Assembly: GCF_907164555.1 (NCBI RefSeq) | Contig: NZ_CAJQZC010000014.1 | Coordinates: 1 to 64,000, forward strand | DNA: 64,000 nucleotides | Source of the DNA: Paraburkholderia saeva | Lineage (GTDB): Bacteria; Pseudomonadota; Gammaproteobacteria; Burkholderiales; Burkholderiaceae | Direction of reading: 5' to 3' | Shown here: in pieces, positions 51,207-59,747 of the stretch | How positions within the stretch are numbered: the stretch's first letter is position 1 | Layout of the letters: each line of letters starts with the position of its first letter | Notes under the pieces: model-generated | Told to the model about the DNA's origin: nothing | Seen by the model: the letters and a program-made list of their open reading frames with translations, nothing else | Database searches by the model: none | Position numbers and translations under genes: made by a program

Positions 51207-52669
51207 GCGCTTTTCCTCGGGTTCAGCCGCAGCAGCAGCGAGCGGGCAATTCCGCGCACCGCTGGCGTCATCGTGAGAGACCAGCCCGTGTTCGCGAGCA
51301 CGACGAGCGCGCCCGCGACGAGCGCCACCGTGAAACTCGACAGGAAGGCGGCGAGATACAGGCTGCCCAGCAGAAAGACGAGATGCGGCAACATGTCGAG
51401 CCAGATCGGCCGCGCGCGAATCGCCGAGAGCCACAGCAGCACCGCGTAATCGAGGAGCGCGCGGGCGACCACCACCACGGCTGCACCCGTCAGACCGAAA
51501 TGCGCAATGCCGAACCACAATCCCCCGGCGAAGAGCGGTAGCTCGACGAGCGCGACCCTGGCCGCAGCAGCAGGATTCACCTGCGACTGGATCAGCACGC
51601 GCGTGACGTTCGCCTGCCCGATGAGCCAGACGCTCAACACGAGAATGCGGCCGACAGGTGCTGCTTCGCGTGCGAGTTCAGCGCCCACCCACAAGTGCAG
51701 AAACGGTTCGAGCGCGAAAATCGCAACGATTGCAACGGGCGTGAACACCGCGTTGAGAAATTCGAGCGCCTGTTGCGCGAGCACGTCCGCATGATCGCGC
51801 CGCACCGCCGAAAGTCGGGGAAAGAGCGTGCGTACCACCGCTGTCGAAACGATGTTGAGCCGGTAGACGAGGTTCTGCGGCACCGTGTAATACGTGACGA
51901 AACGCGCACCCATTGCCGTGCCGAGCATCATGCGGTCGAGCGAATCGGAGACCATGTTCGTCATGCTCGTCACAAGCATCCAGCCACCGAAGTTGAAGAG
52001 GCCTTTGGCGACCTTCAATTGCGGCGGCATGATGCGACGGATGTTGAGCACCTTGAGGGTCGAACGCCCCAGCAGCAACGCGGCGAAAAGCCGTGCGACG
52101 ACTGCCGCGGCCAGCACGCTTTGCAGGTTCGGTGCGATGAGCCACGCAGCGGCCAGCGGCAGCAGCTGGAACACGAACGTACCAATCGTCTGGTTCGTGT
52201 TGTAGATACCAAAGCGTTCGGCGCCGTTGATCGCACCGGAAAACACCCACGAGACGTTCGCAATCGGAATCGCGACGGCAAGCCAGGGCAGCGCCATGTA
52301 CACCTCATGCTGCAACGCCGGCGACACGCGCGTGAAATACGCGGTGTAGATGAACGCGCCGAAGTAGATCACGAGGCCGCCGATAATGCCGGTGCCGAGG
52401 TTGAGCCAGAACGCGCTCCAGAACACCCGTGCGCATTCTTCTTCGTCATTCGAGGCGCGCGCCTTCGAGATGTGATTCTGCGCGGCCATGCTCATGCCGA
52501 GATCGAGAATCCCGAAGTAGCCGATCAGCGTCCACACGAGGCTGATCACGCCGTAGCGCTCCACGCCCAGCGCCCTGATGTAGGCCGGCACCGTCACGAG
52601 CGAAACGAAGGTCGGCAACACCAGCCCGCAAAAGTTGATCGCTACGTTCTTGAGGATGCCTTTTTCCAT
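51203..52669 (-). CDS. bceQ: Wzx-type flippase (BceQ-like)
   Basis: A 488-residue polysaccharide transporter of the MATE-like Wzx family with about fourteen helices. It opens ILKNVAINFCGLVLPTFVSLVTVPAYIRALGVERYGV, of which LPTFVSLVTVPAYIRALG is the family mark. It would flip lipid-linked repeat units to the periplasm. Its stop overlaps the start of the glycosyltransferase gene, so they form one unit. The position is that of bceQ. Confidence 0.86.
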   Translation of the reverse strand: MEKGILKNVAINFCGLVLPTFVSLVTVPAYIRALGVERYGVISLVWTLIGYFGILDLGMSMAAQNHISKARASNDEEECARVFWSAFWLNLGTGIIGGLVIYFGAFIYTAYFTRVSPALQHEVYMALPWLAVAIPIANVSWVFSGAINGAERFGIYNTNQTIGTFVFQLLPLAAAWLIAPNLQSVLAAAVVARLFAALLLGRSTLKVLNIRRIMPPQLKVAKGLFNFGGWMLVTSMTNMVSDSLDRMMLGTAMGARFVTYYTVPQNLVYRLNIVSTAVVRTLFPRLSAVRRDHADVLAQQALEFLNAVFTPVAIVAIFALEPFLHLWVGAELAREAAPVGRILVLSVWLIGQANVTRVLIQSQVNPAAAARVALVELPLFAGGLWFGIAHFGLTGAAVVVVARALLDYAVLLWLSAIRARPIWLDMLPHLVFLLGSLYLAAFLSSFTVALVAGALVVLANTGWSLTMTPAVRGIARSLLLRLNPRKSA

Positions 52670-52829
52670 CAGATGCCTTTGAGTCAGTCTTGCGTCCGGC
52701 GCCGACGCGCCGGGAGATGCTTCGAGTAAAGCACGTAAAAAATCCCCGCTGGCGTTGTCGAACGCCAGGAAAATAATCGGCCGAGGTGAGAAGAAAATAC
52801 CTTGAAAAAGGCTTCAAAACACTTTTATG

Positions 52830-55055
52830 TCAGGTTGACTTCCAGCGATACATCAACACTTTTCCACGGGCGTCTTCCTCGACGAACACCAGGTATTCGC
52901 CGTCGCTGCGCCTGAAGGCGCTAATGCCGTTCGGCACGTCGACCCAGCCCGACGCGCGGCCCACTTCCGGACCCGGCCGGATCACGCCGACTTCACGACC
53001 GGAGTCCTTGTCGTACACATGAATCGTCGCAAACGGTTCGACGGCGAAGATGTACTGGCCTTCAACCGTGAAGCCCATGATCGTCGCAACCGGCCGCGTC
53101 TTCGTTTCCCATGGCAACGTAATGGCGTAGCGTTGCACGGGCTTGCCGGACGACCATTTGTCGTAGCGCACCAGCAGACGCCCCGCTTCCTTCCAGAATG
53201 CCCGGTCCACACCGAGCTCGGCCGTATAACCCGTCGCGTACATCGTGTCGGTGGGCGCGTCGTACACGGCGCGGCGCAATTCCGTGAAAGGCGCGGGCAC
53301 CGGATAGGTGGTCATGTTCGACCACGCGTAGACCGGGTTGCCGCTCGCATCGAGGCCGCCGAAGTGCAGGCGGTAAATGCCCTGCGTGTCGCGTGTGCGC
53401 CAGATGTCGCCGGCGGAATCGATCCACCAGCCCCACCCACCTGGAAACTTCGCGCCACTGTCGTTTCGCGAGAATTCGTTTGCATCGAAACGACCATTGC
53501 CGTTTGCATCGCGCCACATCCAGTCACCGCCCGGCGGCGCATTCGGGATGTTTTCGACGGCCTTCGCGCTGCCCGCGATGAACCCCGAAGGAATCGCCGT
53601 CTCGCCATTTCTCGCCGCATCGAAGCGATAGATCTTGATGTGATCTGCGTACATGTCGGTGAGAAACAGGAACGTACGTCCCTTCAATTTGCGTGCAACC
53701 GGCAGACCGGGCCACTCAGCGACGGTGAACACGGGGTCTTCCGGATACCGGAAGCGGTTCGACAGAAAACCCACGTATTTCCAGTCCTGACCCGCCGGCT
53801 TCGACAGATCGAGCTCGAACCGCTTGTTGCCGGTATAGACGCTGTCGGGCCGCGACGGATCCATCCACGCGCCATCGACGAACAGCAGCCCCTGCAACTG
53901 CCACAGCTGGCGCCCGTCCGGCGCATAGCTTTCAAGCGTCGCGCCGAGATTCGCGCCAATCACCTTGCGCACCGGTCCGACGCCATTGCACGACACATAC
54001 ACGTTGCCGCGCGCATCGACGCCCACACCCGTCAGGCCATTGAAACGCTGCGGTCCCGGCCTGCCGGAGACGCCGGAGAAAATTCCGCCACGTTCGCCAA
54101 GCGTGCCGCTCGCCGTATAGCGGCCGTTCGTGCGGCTGAAAAAGAGCACCTGCTGGCGCGGACCGTTATCGGCCACCAGCACGCGGCCCTGTCCGTCGAC
54201 TGCGACGTCGGCGACGACCGTGTCGTCGGGCAGCGGCAACGTATCGTTCAGGCGCTGCCCATCGGCCGTGAAATGCGCCACGCGCCGTGAAGCGTCACCG
54301 TGTGTGCCGGTCAACACCCAGAGCGTCCCGTCCGGCGCGAGGGCAATACGCCCCGGTTCCCGCACGCTCCACGTCGTTTTCTGCACCATCGAGTCGGCGT
54401 CGTAGACCTCGATCCGGTCACGCGACGTGTTCGACACATAGAGCGTGGTGTCGCTCGCGGCGAGGCCGTCGATCTCCGCCTTCTGCCCGGTGGGCACCTC
54501 GTTCACCATCAGGAAGCTGGCCGCCAGCCGCGCACGCGGATCGAGCGCGACCGAAACGTTGGCGCCGCTGCGAAACGGCGCACTGCGCTTCGGATCGGCG
54601 ATCTCGCGACGCGACACGCCGTACCACTGCTTTCCCTTCTCCGGCCACACGCCGGCCGAAACCAGATGGCCGCCTTCGTTGCCCACCGCTACGGCCAGAA
54701 ATTCGTACTTGCGGTTGATTGCGACGGCCGTGCCGCCCAGGTTACCCCAGCCATGCGTGTCGCCCGCGAGACCGACCACCTTGCCGTTCTGATAGATGCT
54801 CGCCTCGGCGCCGCTCTCGTCCCAGATCGTGTTCGTGTACACCTTGCCATCGGGCGACACCGCGATCGCGGCGATGTCGATCTGCATCCATGTGCCGTCG
54901 CCGAAACCGAACGTATTGCCGATCCACGACGTCTTCGCGTTCAGCACGTTTTCGGCGTGCAACGGGCACGACGCGAGCGACACCCAGAACAGCAACGTGC
55001 ACAGACGCTTCGTCACAAAACGGGTGGACAGCGATGCAGTCAGCGAACGCGGCAA
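52830..55055 (-). CDS. Secreted beta-propeller protein of the exopolysaccharide cluster
   Basis: A 741-residue exported protein. I take TTG 55055 as start because GGAGG lies eight bases upstream; it gives a signal region LLFWVSLASCPLHA that could be cut after Ala34 or be a lipobox LASC at Cys30. The body has repeated propeller-like blocks (VSPDGKVYTN, LAPDGTLWVLTG, VDGQGRVLVADNG, VDARGNVYVSCNG). Residues 516-528 read DANGNGRFDANEF, a calcium-binding EF-hand loop. It lies where bceP is found in cepacian clusters. It may act in polymer export or surface binding; function is unknown. Confidence 0.8.
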   Translation of the reverse strand: MPRSLTASLSTRFVTKRLCTLLFWVSLASCPLHAENVLNAKTSWIGNTFGFGDGTWMQIDIAAIAVSPDGKVYTNTIWDESGAEASIYQNGKVVGLAGDTHGWGNLGGTAVAINRKYEFLAVAVGNEGGHLVSAGVWPEKGKQWYGVSRREIADPKRSAPFRSGANVSVALDPRARLAASFLMVNEVPTGQKAEIDGLAASDTTLYVSNTSRDRIEVYDADSMVQKTTWSVREPGRIALAPDGTLWVLTGTHGDASRRVAHFTADGQRLNDTLPLPDDTVVADVAVDGQGRVLVADNGPRQQVLFFSRTNGRYTASGTLGERGGIFSGVSGRPGPQRFNGLTGVGVDARGNVYVSCNGVGPVRKVIGANLGATLESYAPDGRQLWQLQGLLFVDGAWMDPSRPDSVYTGNKRFELDLSKPAGQDWKYVGFLSNRFRYPEDPVFTVAEWPGLPVARKLKGRTFLFLTDMYADHIKIYRFDAARNGETAIPSGFIAGSAKAVENIPNAPPGGDWMWRDANGNGRFDANEFSRNDSGAKFPGGWGWWIDSAGDIWRTRDTQGIYRLHFGGLDASGNPVYAWSNMTTYPVPAPFTELRRAVYDAPTDTMYATGYTAELGVDRAFWKEAGRLLVRYDKWSSGKPVQRYAITLPWETKTRPVATIMGFTVEGQYIFAVEPFATIHVYDKDSGREVGVIRPGPEVGRASGWVDVPNGISAFRRSDGEYLVFVEEDARGKVLMYRWKST

Positions 55056-55510
55056 TACAGATCCTCCAGGCAGGGGCGGCTCGCAACGCGGTTCGCGCGC
55101 GATCGATGCGGGTCGTTTCCACCGGATCACCTTACGCGGGAAATTCGCACCGACGAAAATCGAAAATAATTCAAAAATATTCAGGGAATATTCCCGGATA
55201 TCCGGGCTGGCTGAATTGCGCGCGTGAATAACGCCACGTAACCGCCATGGAATGTGAACCGGCATGAAACGGGGATTTCTGCCGGAATCTTGCATGTTTG
55301 CGCGCACGCGCCGGACGGCGTTCTGGAAAGGGATTCGCATGAGAACCTCATCTCGGCATTGGCCGATTACATTCTGATTCCATTGTTTCGGTTTATCAGT
55401 CCCGCACTCGTTTTTTCATCAGTTTATTTTCCCTAGAATGGGCGGCACTCCCGTTGTTCACAGGATGTATTTGTGCATGCGGCTTACAACGCGCCCTTTC
55501 CGGATGGTTC
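55056..55510. promoter_or_regulatory. Divergent promoter region with overlapping palindromes
   Basis: 455 bases lie between the propeller gene and the acyltransferase gene. At 55160-55182 the DNA is AT-rich (AAAATAATTCAAAAATA). Two overlapping perfect palindromes follow at 55185-55207. The region probably holds divergent promoters of both halves of the cluster. No small gene is seen in it. Confidence 0.5.
55185..55207. promoter_or_regulatory. Two overlapping perfect palindromes, candidate operator
   Basis: GGGAATATTCCC (55185-55196) is a perfect 12-bp palindrome. CCCGGATATCCGGG (55194-55207) is a perfect 14-bp palindrome sharing three bases with it. Two such sites side by side in the divergent promoter suggest binding of a dimeric regulator in tandem or of two regulators. 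Confidence 0.55.
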
Positions 55511-56593
55511 ATGACAGCAAGCGTACTGCCCGTCCCACCTCGCCCCTCCCGCCGCATCGTCCAGCTCGACGGACTGCGCGCCTTCGCCGTTCTCGCCGTG
55601 TTCGCCCAGCATGCGCTCAAGGCGCCGTTATGGATGGGCGTGGACCTGTTCTTCGTGCTGAGCGGTTTTCTGATCACCGGCATCCTGCTGGAACGCAACG
55701 CGCGCCAGCAGTCGTATTTCAGTTATTTCTACGCGCGGCGTATTCGCCGTATCCTGCCGCCTTATCTGCTGCTGATGCTCGTGTCGTCGCTCGTGTTCGG
55801 GCTCGGCTGGGCGCGGCACTGGGAGTGGTATGCGCTCTTTGCGACGAATATCGGCGACGCGCTCGGACAAAGCGGCCATGACAGCCTGAACGTGCTCTGG
55901 TCGCTCGCTGTCGAGGAGCAGTTTTACATCGTCTGGCCGTTCGCGGTGCTGCTGCTGTCGCAACGCGCGCTCGCCCTGCTCGCCGCCGCGCTGATCGTCC
56001 TCGTGCCGCTGCTGCGCGCGTTCGCGACGCCTTGGTTCGACACGTTCTGGCCGATCTACTACCTCACGCCGTTCCGCATGGATCTGCTGTCAGCGGGCGC
56101 GTTGCTCGCGGTGGCGGTACGGCGCGATCGCAACGCGCTCGAACCGTTCCGTGTGCCGGCGGTGTTCGCACTGTTTGCGGCGCTCATCGTGCTCGCGTGG
56201 CTGCATCTGCATTTTCCGCGCTTTCGTGCGGCAAATACGCCGCTTTCGAATGCTGCCCTCTACAGCATATCGCTTGTGCTGTGTACATCGGCGCTCGTGA
56301 TCGCGTTACAGTCGAAGGGTATCGTCAGGCGCGTTCTGTCGCATCCGGCGCTCGTGTATATCGGCACGGTCAGCTACACGGTCTATCTGATTCATCTGAC
56401 CGTGCTTTACATGCTGTGGCCACTTGAACTGAACCGTTATGTAACCGCCGCGCTGGCGCTTGCCATCACGCTGGCTTACGCAACGCTGACCTGGTTCACG
56501 TTCGAACGGCGTCTGATTGCCGGATCGGGTGCAGGGCAGGCGCGCACACGAACGGTGTTGTCCCGCACCGGCTCCGCCGGGTCGCGGCCGTGA
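55511..56593 (+). CDS. Acyltransferase 3 family membrane protein (probable BceO)
   Basis: A 360-residue OafA-type acyltransferase with about ten helices. RIVQLDGLRAFAVLAVFAQHALKAP near residues 15-39 contains the catalytic helix-1 His. VDLFFVLSGFLITGILL follows, then YARRIRRILPPYLLL and LWSLAVEEQFYIVWPF near residue 133. It would acylate repeat units. The start at ATG 55511 fits this N-terminus better than the upstream frame. It is the first plus-strand gene of the right half and matches bceO by position; the SGNH gene follows by 22 bases. Confidence 0.88.
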   Translation: MTASVLPVPPRPSRRIVQLDGLRAFAVLAVFAQHALKAPLWMGVDLFFVLSGFLITGILLERNARQQSYFSYFYARRIRRILPPYLLLMLVSSLVFGLGWARHWEWYALFATNIGDALGQSGHDSLNVLWSLAVEEQFYIVWPFAVLLLSQRALALLAAALIVLVPLLRAFATPWFDTFWPIYYLTPFRMDLLSAGALLAVAVRRDRNALEPFRVPAVFALFAALIVLAWLHLHFPRFRAANTPLSNAALYSISLVLCTSALVIALQSKGIVRRVLSHPALVYIGTVSYTVYLIHLTVLYMLWPLELNRYVTAALALAITLAYATLTWFTFERRLIAGSGAGQARTRTVLSRTGSAGSRP

Positions 56594-56615
56594 ACCCTTT
56601 CACCCGCACTGCGCC

Positions 56616-57362
56616 ATGAAACCAGCCGCATCGTCACTGTTCCCCGCTGCCCGCGCCCTGCTCTTCGCAGCGCTCGCGTTGTGCGGCAGTGTCCGGACGG
56701 CTGCTGCCGCCGAACCGCATGAGTTGCTCATCGAGGCGTACGGCGATTCGACGACGCTCGGCATCTCATGCAGCGGCGGTCACTGCGGAGCGCGCGTGCA
56801 AAACGCGGTGACGTATCTGCAGGACGCGTTGCAGTCCACACACGGCTGGCGCGTCTCGGTGACCAATTACGGCGTCGGCGGCACAACGGCATCGCAGTTG
56901 CGCGACGGCACGGAACACGGCCGCGTCACGCCGTGGAAAATACGCATCGCGGCCTCACGCGCGCAGATCGTAACGATCAACTACGGCATCAACGAAGTCA
57001 TGCAGGGCCAGACACCCGAGCAGTTCTACGCAGCGGAAAGCGAACTTGTGAGCAGTGCGCGTGCGTTCGGCAAACAGGTCGTGCTGGAAACATCGAACCC
57101 GATGCCCGACGGACAGCTGAATGCGAAACTCGCCGCGATGGCCTCGATGACGCGCCGCGTCGCCGCCGAACAGCACGTTCTGCTCGTCGACCAGTTTGCA
57201 TACATCAGCGCGCTGCCCGACTGGAAATCGATGATGTCCGACGGCGCGCATCCGAAGCCGGAGCTTTACCGGATCAAGGCAGGACAGGACTTCAACGTGC
57301 TCGACCCGCTCGTGCGGCAGATGCTCGAGCGCGGCAACGCCGTTCGCGCCTCGTCTCAATGA
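56616..57362 (+). CDS. Secreted SGNH/GDSL hydrolase
   Basis: A 248-residue exported esterase-type protein. The signal peptide (core LLFAALALCGSVRTAAAA) ends near residue 32. Block I EAYGDSTTLG has the catalytic Ser, block II VGGT the Gly, block III TINYGINE the Asn, and SDGAHPKPE the Asp and His. All catalytic positions are present. In an exopolysaccharide cluster it could remove or move acyl groups in the periplasm, balancing the two acyltransferases; that is inference. It is 25 bases before the dehydratase gene and probably cotranscribed. Confidence 0.85.
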   Translation: MKPAASSLFPAARALLFAALALCGSVRTAAAAEPHELLIEAYGDSTTLGISCSGGHCGARVQNAVTYLQDALQSTHGWRVSVTNYGVGGTTASQLRDGTEHGRVTPWKIRIAASRAQIVTINYGINEVMQGQTPEQFYAAESELVSSARAFGKQVVLETSNPMPDGQLNAKLAAMASMTRRVAAEQHVLLVDQFAYISALPDWKSMMSDGAHPKPELYRIKAGQDFNVLDPLVRQMLERGNAVRASSQ

Positions 57363-57387
57363 ATTTCACTACCCGGAAGGATCATTC

Positions 57388-58431
57388 ATGAACACTCCAC
57401 GCAAGGCCATCATCACGGGCGTGTCCGGACAGGACGGCGCCTATCTGACGAAGCTGTTACTGAACAAGGGCTATCGCGTCACCGGCACCTACCGGCGCAC
57501 CAGTTCCGTCAACTTCTGGCGCATGGAAGAACTCGGCGTGCTCGACCACCCGAACCTTTCGCTCGTCGAACACGACCTGACCGACCTCGGTTCGACAATG
57601 CGCCTTCTCATCGCCACCGAGGCCGACGAGGTATACAACCTCGCGGCGCAAAGCTTTGTGGGCGTGTCATTCGACCAGCCCATCACGACCGCCGAAGTGA
57701 CAGGCGTGGGCGCGCTGAATCTTCTCGAAGGCATTCGCATCGTGAACCCGAAAACGCGCTTCTACCAGGCGTCGACATCGGAAATGTTCGGCAAGGTGCA
57801 GGCCGTCCCGCAACGCGAAGACACGCCGTTCTATCCACGCAGCCCGTACGGCGTCGCAAAGCTGTTCGCGCACTGGTCGACGATCAACTATCGCGAGTCG
57901 TATGGACTCTTTGCGAGCAGCGGCATTCTGTTCAATCACGAATCGCCGCTACGTGGCCGCGAATTCGTCACGCGCAAGATCACGGATACGGTCGCGAAGA
58001 TCCGGCTCGGCAAGGTGGACGCGCTCGAACTCGGCAACATGGATGCAAAACGCGACTGGGGTTTCGCGCTCGAATACGTCGAGGGCATGTGGCGCATGCT
58101 GCAGGCCGATGAACCGGATACGTTCGTGCTGGCCACGAACCGTACCGAAACCGTGCGCGACTTCGTACGCATGGCGTTCGCGGCGGCGGGCTATCAGCTC
58201 GAATGGTCCGGCAAGGCCGAACAGGAAACCGGCATCGACGTCGCGACCGGCAAGACGCTCGTGCGCGTGAACCCGAAGTTCTATCGCCCCGCCGAAGTCG
58301 ACCTGCTGATCGGTTGCGCGGACAAGGCCCACGAAAAGCTGGGCTGGAAACCGGAGACCACGCTAGAACAGCTATGCCAGATGATGGTTGCCGCCGATCT
58401 CTCGCGCAACGAGCATCACCAGACGTTCTGA
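57388..58431 (+). CDS. bceN: GDP-mannose 4,6-dehydratase
   Basis: A 347-residue extended SDR that turns GDP-mannose into GDP-4-keto-6-deoxymannose, the precursor of GDP-rhamnose or GDP-fucose. NAD(P) loop ITGVSGQDGAYL near residues 9-20, VYNLAAQSFVGVSF near 84-97, the catalytic Ser/Glu in QASTSEMFG near 125-133 and the Tyr-Lys in YPRSPYGVAKLF near 148-159. The C-terminal FYRPAEVDLLIG is characteristic of GMD. GGAAGGATC precedes the start. Cepacian contains rhamnose, and its BceN has this function. A reductase partner (bceM) is not in the window. Confidence 0.94.
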   Translation: MNTPRKAIITGVSGQDGAYLTKLLLNKGYRVTGTYRRTSSVNFWRMEELGVLDHPNLSLVEHDLTDLGSTMRLLIATEADEVYNLAAQSFVGVSFDQPITTAEVTGVGALNLLEGIRIVNPKTRFYQASTSEMFGKVQAVPQREDTPFYPRSPYGVAKLFAHWSTINYRESYGLFASSGILFNHESPLRGREFVTRKITDTVAKIRLGKVDALELGNMDAKRDWGFALEYVEGMWRMLQADEPDTFVLATNRTETVRDFVRMAFAAAGYQLEWSGKAEQETGIDVATGKTLVRVNPKFYRPAEVDLLIGCADKAHEKLGWKPETTLEQLCQMMVAADLSRNEHHQTF

Positions 58432-58448
58432 CGCTACACGTCCGAAAG

Positions 58449-58482
58449 AAAAGCGCGACCTCGTATTGAGGTCGCGCTTTTT
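58449..58482. terminator. Bidirectional terminator
   Basis: AAAAGCGCGACCTC pairs with GAGGTCGCGCTTTT around a five-base loop, with A-rich and T-rich flanks on the two sides. It lies between the converging bceN-like and glycosyltransferase genes and fits a factor-independent terminator for both. Confidence 0.85.
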
Positions 58483-58496
58483 GTCTGAAGCACACG

Positions 58497-59672
58497 CTAT
58501 GCGGCTTGCAGGACGCTCCCCGCCGCAATCGCTTCGTCATAGACCGAAGCCACGCGCTTCGCGATCACCGCGTTGTCGAAGTTCTCACGTGCATATGCGC
58601 GGCATGCGTCGGCATCCGGCAGCCTGAGCGAGCCATCGAGCGCCGCGGCAAGCCCGCTCGCGATCGCCTCGGCGCCTGTGGACGGCAGCACCAGATCCTG
58701 CGACAGCCCCGCCACCGCTTCCGGCAATCCGCCTACTGGGGTGACGAGCACAGGCGTGCCCGACGCGAGCGATTCCACCGTGATCAGCCCGAACCCCTCG
58801 AGCGCGACGGTCGGCACGACGCTGATCGTCGCGGCGCGATAGAGCGTCGCGAGATGCTGGTCGGGCACGAAGCCGAGCAGTTTGACGTTGTCCGCGAGAC
58901 CGGCTTCGTCGATGCGTGCCTGCAGTTCCGCCTCGAGCCTGCCCTTGCCGGCGATCAGCAGCAGCACGTCGGGCTGCTGGCGTTTGAGGAGCTTCACGGC
59001 ATCGACGAGGTCTTCGAGTCCCATGCGGCGCACAAGGCGCCGCACGGCCAGCACGATCGGACGGCCGAGCGGCAGCTGCAGTTTGAGCCGCGCCTCGATG
59101 GGCGTCACCGGCAGGTTGAACTGCTCGACGTTCACGCAACCCGGCACGACACGAATGCGCTCCGGCGAAATGCCATAGCGCGACGTCAGGATCTTGCCGA
59201 ACGCATCCGAAAGCACGATCAGGCGCGACGAGCGCGAATACACGGCCTGTTCGAGATAGCGCTTCGCGCGCTGGCCGAGCGAATCGGCGCCTTCGACGTG
59301 ACTTTCGTCGGCCCACGGCCCCTGAAAATGCGAGACCTGCGGAATGCCGCGCGTCACGTCGAGGCCCGGAAACGTGTACAGCGCGAAGTGCGACGAGATC
59401 ACATCGGGCCGCTCGATATCGATTGCATCGCGCAGCGCGCGGCGCGCGGCCATCAGACGCCGCGGTAGCGACTGCGCCGCGGAACCGAAGCCGCGAATCG
59501 CGCCATCGGTGTCTTCCGCGACCCGCGACGAGCCCGCGACGACGCCCCGTACCGCGACGCCCGCGCCCGGCAGTGCGCCGACGAGCGAGTAGTACATGCG
59601 GTCGAGTCCGCCGGCACGCTCGGGGAACCAGTGCATGCCGATTTGCAGCGATTTGATTGAACGGGTTGTCAT
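58497..59672 (-). CDS. bceK: Family 4 glycosyltransferase (BceK-like)
   Basis: A 391-residue GT-B enzyme of family GT4. N-terminal acceptor domain opens LQIGMHWFPERAGGLDRMYYSLVGALP; the donor domain has VAVRRLVRRMGLEDLVDAV near residue 205 and VALEGFGLITVESLASGTPVLVTPVGGLPE near 300-330, with the conserved EGFGL...E pattern. GAGGGAA precedes ATG 59672. It is the last gene of the run bceG-H-I-J-K read on the minus strand, and adds a sugar to the repeat unit. The sugar is unknown. Confidence 0.87.
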   Translation of the reverse strand: MTTRSIKSLQIGMHWFPERAGGLDRMYYSLVGALPGAGVAVRGVVAGSSRVAEDTDGAIRGFGSAAQSLPRRLMAARRALRDAIDIERPDVISSHFALYTFPGLDVTRGIPQVSHFQGPWADESHVEGADSLGQRAKRYLEQAVYSRSSRLIVLSDAFGKILTSRYGISPERIRVVPGCVNVEQFNLPVTPIEARLKLQLPLGRPIVLAVRRLVRRMGLEDLVDAVKLLKRQQPDVLLLIAGKGRLEAELQARIDEAGLADNVKLLGFVPDQHLATLYRAATISVVPTVALEGFGLITVESLASGTPVLVTPVGGLPEAVAGLSQDLVLPSTGAEAIASGLAAALDGSLRLPDADACRAYARENFDNAVIAKRVASVYDEAIAAGSVLQAA

Positions 59673-59747
59673 GGCTGTTCCCTCGTTATTTTTGAACATG
59701 ACCGCAACGGCGCGCTGCGGTCAGCGTAGCGATGATCGATACGTGAA

